From Actinomycetota bacterium (lineage in GTDB: Bacteria; Actinomycetota; Actinomycetes; Propionibacteriales; Propionibacteriaceae), in NCBI GenBank assembly GCA_020161755.1, contig JAIUOS010000002.1:175874-239873 (forward strand): a stretch of 64,000 nucleotides of DNA. Reading direction: 5' to 3'. Position 1 is the first letter of the stretch. Each line of letters begins with the position of its first letter. Below, one piece after another: positions 8,001-14,722 of the stretch. A program made the translations under genes and the position numbers. The notes beneath the pieces were generated by a model. It was given only the letters and a program-made list of their open reading frames with translations, made no database searches and was not told where the DNA came from.

Positions 8001-10362
8001 CGCGGCCTTCGGCGCGGTCGTCCTTCCAGGAGTCGAAGACGGCGCGGGTGAGTCCATCGAGGTCGCCGATGTGGACGCGTCCGTTGTCGAGGTAGAAGCC
8101 GAGCGACTCGGGTCGTCCGTCCCGCAGGGCGAGGGACGCGTTGCCCTCGGCCGGGTCGGCGAACCGCAACAGTTCGTTGAGATGGACGGCGCCGTGCTGG
8201 GCGGCGATGTCACGAAGTACGCCGCCTGCGGCGATCGCGCCGAGTTGCTGGTCGTCCCCGATCAGCCGGACGCTGCCGCCGCGCTTCAGGATGAAGTCGA
8301 TCGCGACATCGAGGCTGAGGGTGTCGGCGGTGCCGGCTTCGTCGATGATCACCAACGTCTTCGGGCCGATCGAGGACGCCCATTTCGGCAGGTCGTGCTG
8401 TTCGATCGACCACACCAGCTTGGCCAGCGTGTCGGTGTGCGTCTCGATCTGGGACCGCAGCTGCGCGGCCGCGGCAGCAGCGGGGGAGAGGCCGACCACC
8501 GTGCCTCCGCTCTCCCGCCAGGCTCGGGCTAGCGTCGCCATCGCGGTGGTCTTGCCCGATCCCGCCGGCGCGATGCCAAGCTGGACGCGCGCACCCGAGG
8601 TGGCCATCGCCCGCACCATCGCGGCCTGGCCGGCGTTCAGCGTCAGGCCGTTCGCGACCGATTCCAGCAGCGCAAGATCGACGGACTCGATCGGCACCTG
8701 GCGACCGTCCGAACGTCCCGCCGCAGCGACGATCCGCTGTTCGGCTTCGACGATCCGACGAGACGTGAACAGCTTCGCACCCGCCACCTCGTACACGCTG
8801 GAGCCGTCGGACCGGCGGAGTTCGTCGGGTTCCTCGATGGCCTTGTCCCGGGGGTCAATGGCGACAGCGTGAAGCTCCAGGGCGGTCGTGGTGAGCCAGT
8901 CGGCGGCCCGTTCGAGTTGATCCGGACGCAACCCGGTAGTGCGGAGTTGCCGCTTCGCCTCGGCGTGCACGTGCCAGTACTGCCACACCGCGCGCTCACC
9001 CTCGACGGTCGCGATGATCTGCCGGGCAGTGTGCCGGTACCAGTCGTGGTTCGGCAGTGGCGCCCGCGTGCCGCTCGGGTGCAGTGCCGACGCCACCATC
9101 GCCTCCACAGCCTGTGCTCCGCCAAGTACGGCCTCGGCCTGACGTCGCCAGGCGGCGCGCTGCTCGGCGAGGGTTCGGGGTGCGTGCTTGGCCTGCCGGG
9201 TGTCCTGCCACGCCTGCTCGGCGAGGCTGGTCATCTCGACTGCGGTCGGGGTGCGGCCGTGTACCCGCTGGAAGTCTCCGGCCAGCTCCGATGCCCTCAG
9301 CTGGATGCTCTTGCGCCGAGTCGACCACCGGTCGAGGAGCCGCGAATCCACCCCGGCGACCTCGCGAACTGGGCGCTTGCCCTCCGGCGCTGGACGGGCC
9401 TTGAACACCAGTCCGAGATCGGTGGCGAGGTGCCGCTCCAGGGCGGTGTTGTAGGTCTCGGACGCAGCGACTGTGGCCTTGAACAGGATGCGCCCGTCGA
9501 TGCAGCGCCAGCGTCCATCCAGGGTCTGAACCTTGTTCGCCACCGCGACATGGGTGTGGAGATCGGGGTCGGAGGCCCGCGAGTCGCGGTGGGTGAAGGC
9601 CGCGCCGACCAACCCTTTCACGTCGACTTGGCGGACCCCGTTGCGTCCGAGCCGGGTGTAGAGAGCGTGGTCCTCGATGTAGCGCAGCGCGTCAACCATC
9701 GCCTTCTGGTGCGCCTGCTCGATGACCGCCGCAATCGACGGATCAGCCAGCGCCCACAGTGCTGACACCGACTTCACCGGAGAGAACGTCAGGTCGAATC
9801 CGGCGACCGCAGTGGTCTGTGGACGGGACAGCCGGGCGACCAGTCCGGCCATTTCGCGGGCGTCCTGCGGTTCACGTTTGAACTCGGCGAAGAAGAACTC
9901 TCGCGCCACCTCGGTGCGGATCCGCCCCCGTTCCTCACGCGGCACGGCAGCGGCAGGGGACGCGCCCATCGAGGTGTTGTAGTCGGCGAAGCGCCGGGCG
10001 ACCTCCAGCCGGAACGGGCTGACGTCGGGGGAGTAGACCCGGTACGGCTGGCCAAGGCTGATCGCGTTGGCGAAGTCCTTGGCCTCCGCGTCCGGCGACA
10101 GGGCTGCCTGTCGCTGAAGGGCCAGAGGGTGGTAGCCGGCGCCGAAGAGAGCCTTCATCTGTTCGGCGGTCACCGGATCCCCGGCGTCGAGACCTTCGAT
10201 TCCCTCCAGCCCGCGCCCCACCCAGACGCCCGGGGTCTCGCCCTTGGCGGAGTAGTAGGAGGCCAGCGACAGGTGGCCCTTCTCGGTGGAGTCCATGGCA
10301 GCCACCTGCCGGGTCAGGTAGTCGTACCCCGACCCGGCTGTGAGCTTCTTGACCTCCATCAC
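5023..10362 (-). CDS. MobF (TrwC/TraI-like) relaxase fused to SF1 helicase and TOPRIM domain
   Basis: The protein has 1,779 residues. It would nick the transfer origin, stay on the 5' end and unwind the strand during conjugation. The N-terminal relaxase shows candidate Tyr residues at 13 and 15, the YYSAKGETPGVWVG signature near 36-49 and the metal-binding His cluster HTHVAVANK near 268. A TraI/RecD-type helicase follows, with Walker A GIAPAGSGKTT near 597-607 and LVIIDEAGTAD as Walker B. The C-terminal third has a DnaG-like core with LVEGPMDAIAV and ATDNDKAG (TOPRIM acidic residues) near 1560-1625, which suggests a primase-like role in recipient strand synthesis. MobF proteins are usually shorter and lack TOPRIM. 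Start is GTG 10362 or the adjacent ATG. No type IV secretion genes are in the window. Confidence 0.9.
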   Translation of the reverse strand: MMEVKKLTAGSGYDYLTRQVAAMDSTEKGHLSLASYYSAKGETPGVWVGRGLEGIEGLDAGDPVTAEQMKALFGAGYHPLALQRQAALSPDAEAKDFANAISLGQPYRVYSPDVSPFRLEVARRFADYNTSMGASPAAAVPREERGRIRTEVAREFFFAEFKREPQDAREMAGLVARLSRPQTTAVAGFDLTFSPVKSVSALWALADPSIAAVIEQAHQKAMVDALRYIEDHALYTRLGRNGVRQVDVKGLVGAAFTHRDSRASDPDLHTHVAVANKVQTLDGRWRCIDGRILFKATVAASETYNTALERHLATDLGLVFKARPAPEGKRPVREVAGVDSRLLDRWSTRRKSIQLRASELAGDFQRVHGRTPTAVEMTSLAEQAWQDTRQAKHAPRTLAEQRAAWRRQAEAVLGGAQAVEAMVASALHPSGTRAPLPNHDWYRHTARQIIATVEGERAVWQYWHVHAEAKRQLRTTGLRPDQLERAADWLTTTALELHAVAIDPRDKAIEEPDELRRSDGSSVYEVAGAKLFTSRRIVEAEQRIVAAAGRSDGRQVPIESVDLALLESVANGLTLNAGQAAMVRAMATSGARVQLGIAPAGSGKTTAMATLARAWRESGGTVVGLSPAAAAAAQLRSQIETHTDTLAKLVWSIEQHDLPKWASSIGPKTLVIIDEAGTADTLSLDVAIDFILKRGGSVRLIGDDQQLGAIAAGGVLRDIAAQHGAVHLNELLRFADPAEGNASLALRDGRPESLGFYLDNGRVHIGDLDGLTRAVFDSWKDDRAEGRDAIMLAPTRDLVAQLNEKARAHRLDGQHPGREVTLADGNRASAGDTIITRLNNRKLRVSRTDWVKNGDRWTVLKVAANGRLTAQHNTHRRIVTLPADYVAESTELGYATTVHGAQGVTADALHGLATGSESRQQLYTMVTRGRTANHIYLVNVGDGDPHSLVESDSVIPPTPTDLLTRILTRDEAPVSATTSIALQDDPAVRLGEATARYADALLVAIEQTAEPDVIASLDAIAETGLSWITFAPAWPTLRTHLLLLNATGVDPLVALNEALAQGSLKDAHDAAAVLDWRLDATPRAPAGPLPWLPGIPERLAVDPKWGVYLTERASLVSTLADEVRQQAAEATRTPAWVGEGPRLPTSLLGEVAVWRAAMAVPDTDLRPTGEPQFAAAAARHQHRLDRQLATDRNPALAEWAPLLATISPAIENDPYQASLARQLARLTSAGIDAVGLLASAAAEGVLPDDHAAAALWWRINRHLEPAVATTMTDPTPTPWTDDFGRAVDPDRVEQLRASAWWPALVAALDRATARGWALSDLLTPISAEDLDECQALVWRTTMLTNPVHDDPVDRLWTPESEEHASAQEGVSEDEVEIVDDAWAILQIEAMARAQRGEPGLTQAEINELLSRRDAWHEAGTTPERLAHINELATQFFEARFPDSWAHDYLVDRLHSDITGDPGYRPGYAPDSWTSLVGHLRRQGVTDHEMILAGVAKQASTGNLIDRFRNRVVFPITHDDQILGFVARRHPDADETAGPKYLNTPETPLFHKGAQLYGHTPSLLRGGRPVLVEGPMDAIAVTLATSGEYVGLAALGTALTRKQARQLRRHTDVPIVATDNDKAGRAAAERDYWTLTDVGHDPLMAGLPEGTDPAELVTQDRSKELDAALRASTPLSHTLLADLIAGRARDGSVEDAIRVIGAASPIRWSDALSELAKATGRSVPELHAALAAHLGLHTTGIRQSRRGSTPTRPDDRLLGNPDPAVANGTAAPERSDSIRP

Positions 10363-10692
10363 GACCAGTACGAAGGCAGCAAGAGCGCCCTGGCGGACAG
10401 CCGTCGTCCCGCGAGTTCATGGCGGGTCTGGGCTCCGAATGCGCCCTCGGGAGATTCGGCGTTGTCAGTGGAGACTTGGCGTTCGCAGCGGACGGGGTTC
10501 GTGCCCTTCGTCCGACGATGCAGGAGGTGCTTGGGACATCTCGGTGGGGTCGTGAAGGGCCGGGTGGAGGTCAGGCAAGGCGTCGGGGACATAGGGGATC
10601 GGGGGTCTCGTGGGGTTGTCGGTGGCCGTCAGGAGGTGGTCGTTGCCTTCGTAGGGAGCGAGTGGCGGTTGGTGACCAAGGAGGGCTGTGCC
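10363..10692. promoter_or_regulatory. Divergent intergenic region, candidate oriT and promoters
   Basis: These 330 bp separate the leftward relaxase gene from the rightward unknown genes. MobF relaxases commonly have their nick site just upstream of their own gene. Two perfect 6-bp inverted repeats are visible: CCGAAT (10435-10440) with ATTCGG (10454-10459), 13-nt spacer, and CGGACG (10489-10494) with CGTCCG (10509-10514), 14-nt spacer. A G-quadruplex motif lies further right. Promoters for both directions should also lie here. The oriT assignment is inference from position and repeats only. Confidence 0.35.
10585..10615 (+). other. G-quadruplex motif in the relaxase upstream region
   Basis: Four G-runs of 4, 4, 5 and 4 residues occur at 10585-10588, 10594-10597, 10601-10605 and 10612-10615, with loops of 5, 3 and 6 nt. 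This meets the usual sequence definition of an intramolecular G-quadruplex with four tetrads. It sits about 75 nt upstream of the next gene on the same strand. Whether it folds or matters for transfer or transcription is not known. Confidence 0.6.
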
Positions 10693-11007
10693 ATGGGGAG
10701 CAAGCAGACGGTTCGTCAGGCGGCCCGGCGGGCTGCGTTCCAGATGCAGCAGCGGCGGCGTGAGGAGGAGACCAAGCGCGAGCGCCGGGTGACGAACGAG
10801 TCGATCAAGCTGATGGTCGCGCTGCGGGAGCGGGACGACGCCGAGACCAGGGCTCGGGACGCGATTCGCGCGATGGAGGGTGAGGGCCTGGACGCGGCGG
10901 CGATCGTCCGGTGGAGCAACGGCGAACTGGACGCCAAGGAGATCGCACGGCTGCGCGACTTCGTCCCGAAGTACGCCGACCCCGTGCCGGACGGGCGTCC
11001 GTCATGA
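10693..11007 (+). CDS. Small charged coiled protein of unknown function
   Basis: The protein has 104 residues from ATG 10693, chosen for the AAGGAGG ribosome site about 8 nt upstream; the same frame extends further 5' but without sense. It is highly charged. Residues 1-60 are Arg/Glu-rich (for example QMQQRRREEETKRERRV) and would form a long helix. Residues 60-100 form a second acidic helical region. There is no signal or membrane segment. It is divergent from the relaxase and overlaps the next gene (ATGA at 11004-11007), so it heads a small operon. Position suggests a transfer or stability accessory, but I do not recognise the family. Confidence 0.65.
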   Translation: MGSKQTVRQAARRAAFQMQQRRREEETKRERRVTNESIKLMVALRERDDAETRARDAIRAMEGEGLDAAAIVRWSNGELDAKEIARLRDFVPKYADPVPDGRPS

Positions 11008-11846
11008 AAACCGGGATCGCGCGCAAGCCGCAGCTCGAGCCCATCAAGCGGCGGTGGCTGCGTCCGCTGTCGCCCGCCGAGCGGGCACTGACATGGCTGC
11101 TCTGGGTCGGCGCTCATGTTCCAGACGTCGTGGTAAGTGCAGTGATCGTGCTTCCGATCGTCAGCCTGCTCCCCGGCCTGATCGCGTGGCTGGTTCTCGG
11201 CGCGATGGTGCTGGGTTCGTTCCTGGTGGCGTCCAGGTGGATGCGGTGGCGCGCGGTCGGGTGGTTCCTGGGTGGTACCCGCCTGCCGGCCGACGTCGAC
11301 GCTGTGATTCGGCCGCTGCTTGAGGAGGCCGCGTGCGTGAGTGACCGTCGCATCGACTTGGGACTGGCGGTGCCGGGAATGCAGACCACAGCGGTCGGGC
11401 CGAACGTCATCCTGATCGACCGGTCGCTGGTCGACGGCTACTGCGCCGGAAAGGTTGACTCGCAGTACTTGGCATTCACGCTCGCTCGCCGTGCTGCCCA
11501 GTTGCGGCTCGGCTACACCAGGTTCGATCTCGTCGTCACCTTTTGGTGCCAGCCTGTGGTCCTGTTCACGGCGATGGGCAGCAGCCTCGGGAGGATCGCG
11601 CTGATCGCGGCGGCGTGGCGAGCGCGGTTCCTGATGGCCGGCATCGTTCTCGTCCATTCCTATCTGGACGCGACCCTGCCGCTGGGCATCGCCGGCGCCG
11701 GCATCATCGCCGCAACCTACGCGATTCCCTGGCTGCGGCGCCTCTGGACTCAGCACCTCGAGAAGGTCGCCGACACTTCGCCCCGACTCGCGCTGATCAA
11801 GGACGGGTCTCCGCTTCTGGGCAGCGGCCGGCGTCGGATCGTGTAG
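11004..11846 (+). CDS. Membrane protein of unknown function, possibly a degenerate M48-like peptidase
   Basis: The protein has 280 residues and starts inside the previous stop (ATGA). Two hydrophobic segments lie near residues 30-50 and 55-72, and two more near 190-250, so it is an integral membrane protein with a central soluble domain. That domain (VPGMQTTAVGPNVILIDRSLVDGY, in parts, then LAFTLARRAAQLRLG) resembles the layout of HtpX-like M48 proteases, but the zinc motif HExxH is absent. The likeness is weak and by eye. As part of the set divergent from the relaxase it may be a surface or entry-exclusion protein, which is speculation. Confidence 0.55.
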   Translation: MKTGIARKPQLEPIKRRWLRPLSPAERALTWLLWVGAHVPDVVVSAVIVLPIVSLLPGLIAWLVLGAMVLGSFLVASRWMRWRAVGWFLGGTRLPADVDAVIRPLLEEAACVSDRRIDLGLAVPGMQTTAVGPNVILIDRSLVDGYCAGKVDSQYLAFTLARRAAQLRLGYTRFDLVVTFWCQPVVLFTAMGSSLGRIALIAAAWRARFLMAGIVLVHSYLDATLPLGIAGAGIIAATYAIPWLRRLWTQHLEKVADTSPRLALIKDGSPLLGSGRRRIV

Positions 11847-12006
11847 GGCCGTACTCGCCGCAGAGCCCGGCGCTGCCACCTGGGGGTGGGTTGGCACGTC
11901 GGGCTCTCTCCACGCCCTGCAGCAAGCCAAGTCGGCGTCGATGTGGCCGACAGCGCCGTGTTCGTCCCTTCTTCATGGTCAAGAACCACGAGGAGGGAAG
12001 TTCGAG

Positions 12007-12294
12007 ATGAGCCTGTCCACGAGCGAGGCCTACGGGCACCTGCGCAACGCCGCCTGGCACTACCTGTCGGCGGACGGCGACGGGGCAGAGGGCATCTTCC
12101 TCGGGGCGGCGTGCCTGGACGTCGAGGACGCCTTCGAGAAGGCCGAGGTCGTCCCTGAACTCGTCGCGGACGAGGGGTCGGCTGAGGCCGCGATCAAGGC
12201 GGCGCTGGCGTCCCTCGAGGACGGCGATGGTCCGCTTGTGCCGGCGCTGCGGGATGCGCTGGTCGAGTTGGCCGTGCGGGCTGGGGTGCGATGA
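12007..12294 (+). CDS. Small acidic hypothetical protein
   Basis: The protein has 95 residues from ATG 12007, chosen because AGGAGGGA lies 8-10 nt upstream. It is acidic and Ala/Glu/Asp-rich, with a likely helical fold (NAAWHYLSADGDGAEGIFL, then DVEDAFEKAEVVPELVAD). No motif is recognised. Its stop overlaps the next start by 4 nt (ATGA), so the two products are probably made in similar amounts and may interact. About 160 bp of sequence without a visible gene separate it from the upstream membrane protein. Confidence 0.6.
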   Translation: MSLSTSEAYGHLRNAAWHYLSADGDGAEGIFLGAACLDVEDAFEKAEVVPELVADEGSAEAAIKAALASLEDGDGPLVPALRDALVELAVRAGVR

Positions 12295-13718
12295 CCGCCA
12301 CGGTCGCTGGCCTGCTCGACCGGTTGCACGCCCAGGCGTTCGCGATCTCGAATCTTGTGACTCGGCCCTCTGAGGACAGGTGGCGTGCCCACGCCGTCGT
12401 GTGGCCGCGATTGGCGCTGGCCACTATGCGGGCGCTGAACAACGTCCCAGCCGGTACGGCCACCGATCCCGAGTTGGTGCTGCTGGACTCGATCCTGCAG
12501 CCCATCGCCCGCAGCGAGTGGATCCCGAGGATCTCGGACACTCCTGCCACGAACGTCCCGCCGGACAAGCGTCTGGTCGACATGACCCGCGTCCTGGGCG
12601 GCATCGCCGACTTGCTCAGCATCGGACTCAAGGACACCGTCAGCGACTCGACCGCAATCCTCGGGCTGCGGTCGAACCTGCTCGCCCCGGTGATGGTGGC
12701 CGCCAACTGGAGCCTGGCGACCGCCCCCGACGTCGCCCGCAACTTGACTCCCCGTCGCCACCTGCAGCTGGTCTCCGGCATCGGGGCCGCGTTCGCATTC
12801 ATCCCGGTCGGGCTGCGACCCGGCCAATATGACGACATCGCAGCGGTGCCCCACAGCGAGAACAGCCTGGACGCCGCGATGCACAACTGGCTGGACGCCA
12901 CCAAGGAGGCACTTGCCACCCGGAAGGGGCTCTCGGGCGTCACCCTGCAGACCATCGCCGCCGACCTCAGCGTCCTCTGCGGGGCAGCAGCAGCCACCAC
13001 CAACGCCGCGATGGTCCTCGGTCAGCTCGCCGAAGATCGCGGACGTCCGGTCGTCGAGGCCATCAGCGACGCCAACGCCCAGTGGCGCGAGGCGTCTCGC
13101 TGGCCACAGACCATCTACCTCGGCGGGGTCCGCGACACCGGACTAGCCGACGCGTCCATCCACCTTCGCCAGACCGTCGTGGACGCCCTACGTGACGGCA
13201 AGTCGTGGGCTGATCCCGCGGTGGTCGCCGCGCGCATGAAGGGCCAGGATCTGGGCTCGGTCGCGCGGCGTGCCATGCACATCGCGGCCGAGGCTGCCCA
13301 GCTCCAGCAGGCCGCGGTCACGAACCTGTTCTTCGGCAAGGACCGGGTCATGATGGCCTCCCGGTCGCTGGAAGGCGCGACCTACATGAGCAAGGTCGTC
13401 TTCACCGCTCGCCGACGTGGCACCTGGATCCCCATGCCCCGCCACGAACCCTCCGGTGTCGAGGTCTACCGGGCCGCCACCAACGCCGCCAACGCCACCG
13501 CCGCGGCCCGGCGGCTCTCCGTGGCGACCGCCAACCCTGCCCTCGCACCTTCGATGCCATCGCCACCGATCGCCGTTGAGTTCACCCAGGGACGCATCGC
13601 AGCCCTCCGAACCACGACCCCGAGCGCACCGGCCCAGCGACTCACGCAGGAGCCTCCGTTCGGCATGGGGTCCGGCGGACCGGGGGCCTCCGGACCAGCA
13701 CCGTCGATCGGCCGATAG
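12291..13718 (+). CDS. Large hypothetical protein of the mobile element
   Basis: The protein has 475 residues, is coupled to the previous gene by ATGA overlap and is largely alpha-helical by composition. Repeated Ala/Thr-rich helical stretches occur (for example AAATTNAAMVLGQLAED and AAEAAQLQQAAVTNLFFG). The last ~80 residues are Pro/Ser/Ala-rich and probably disordered. No catalytic motif, signal peptide or membrane span is seen. The helical, coiled nature and the company of a relaxase and a membrane protein would fit a structural transfer component, but I cannot assign a family. It ends 142 bp before the convergent zinc-ribbon gene. Confidence 0.6.
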   Translation: MTATVAGLLDRLHAQAFAISNLVTRPSEDRWRAHAVVWPRLALATMRALNNVPAGTATDPELVLLDSILQPIARSEWIPRISDTPATNVPPDKRLVDMTRVLGGIADLLSIGLKDTVSDSTAILGLRSNLLAPVMVAANWSLATAPDVARNLTPRRHLQLVSGIGAAFAFIPVGLRPGQYDDIAAVPHSENSLDAAMHNWLDATKEALATRKGLSGVTLQTIAADLSVLCGAAAATTNAAMVLGQLAEDRGRPVVEAISDANAQWREASRWPQTIYLGGVRDTGLADASIHLRQTVVDALRDGKSWADPAVVAARMKGQDLGSVARRAMHIAAEAAQLQQAAVTNLFFGKDRVMMASRSLEGATYMSKVVFTARRRGTWIPMPRHEPSGVEVYRAATNAANATAAARRLSVATANPALAPSMPSPPIAVEFTQGRIAALRTTTPSAPAQRLTQEPPFGMGSGGPGASGPAPSIGR

Positions 13719-13860
13719 TCAGAGACCGCACCCCAGCGTCTGGTCACATCACCCACACGCGAGCACGCTTCCGAACCAGCGCAGAGCCCGGTCGGCCGGG
13801 GCGGGCTGACCGACCCGAACCGGCACGCCACGCGAGAGGCCCTAGCCGACTCGCCCGGTG

Positions 13861-14460
13861 CTAGAAGGACGGCGTCTCGAAGTCGGGGTAGTAGCGGTGT
13901 TCGTGTGCGTAGAAGCGGATGAGCTTGCACTCGGGACATCTTGACGCGTGGCCGTCGAGCAGCGCTGGCAGTCCATGCCGCTTTCTCGCCTCGACGAAGG
14001 CATTGCGCTCGAGCGATGCGACTGACGCCGGGTCGATCCATTCGACGGGCATGCCACACTTCTCGCAGTGGTCCACGTCCGGGATGCTGAGGGATGGCAA
14101 CATGCCCGGGAGTCCTGCGATGGCGCCGAAGTCGCTCTCTGGTTCGCTGGTGAAGCCGATGTTGTCGCAGTCCAGGCAGACCCAGGCGTTCCCGCGCATC
14201 AGGGCAGCGTGACCGATCACCTCCGCGGCCTCTGCGTAGGCCGCGGGGTTCACCTTCCTGAGTTCGTCAGGGCTGACCCACCGGACGGATCCTCCGCAGT
14301 TGTCACAGCGCTGCCGCCCGAGCAGCGTCACCGGGTCCGGGTGCTGGTTGGGTGACCGCAGCGACTCGCGGGTCTCTTGGTCGCGGGAGGCTGAGGTGTA
14401 CTTCTGGCCGGTCGCCTTCATCCGTGCGCGGACGCGGCGCTTCCGATTCTGACTGGACAT
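13861..14460 (-). CDS. Zinc-ribbon protein with four CxxC knuckles
   Basis: The protein has 199 residues from ATG 14460; AGGAGTGG sits about 5 nt upstream of that codon, so the longer in-frame form starting at 14502 is unlikely. Four CxxC pairs are visible: CDNCG near 53, CLDC near 95, CEKCG near 132 and CPEC near 174. They would form two or more zinc ribbons. The N-terminus is basic (SSQNRKRRVRARMK), fitting nucleic-acid binding. The first and third ribbons are followed by similar text (SVRWVSPDELRKVNP and PVEWIDPASVASLER), which suggests an internal duplication. It lies just downstream of the leftward SNF2 helicase on the same strand, separated by 262 bp, and may be co-transcribed with it. 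Function unknown. Confidence 0.65.
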   Translation of the reverse strand: MSSQNRKRRVRARMKATGQKYTSASRDQETRESLRSPNQHPDPVTLLGRQRCDNCGGSVRWVSPDELRKVNPAAYAEAAEVIGHAALMRGNAWVCLDCDNIGFTSEPESDFGAIAGLPGMLPSLSIPDVDHCEKCGMPVEWIDPASVASLERNAFVEARKRHGLPALLDGHASRCPECKLIRFYAHEHRYYPDFETPSF

Positions 14461-14722
14461 CGATGCCACTCCTAAGAACGGTGCACCGCCGCGCCGGGGC
14501 ACCTATCAGTCGAGTTGCATGGTGCCAACGCAAAGATCCGGTGACCCCTGGGGAGCCTTGTCCTCGCAGCCCTTGGCGCGCGGGCCTTCGGGCTCAGAGA
14601 TGGGCGAACCGGAACGCCCAATCGGGAGCATAGCGATCGGTCCGGCTCTCCGGGGTCGAAGACACGGCACTCCGCCGTCCACCTGTCAGCGGCGTCCGGT
14701 TCCTCGATCACCTTTCGGTGGG

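Noticed and set aside
14472..14711. Minus-strand frame between the zinc-ribbon gene and the SNF2 gene
   Set aside because: The product is Arg/Pro-rich without motifs and there is no ribosome site. It more likely is the promoter region of the zinc-ribbon gene.
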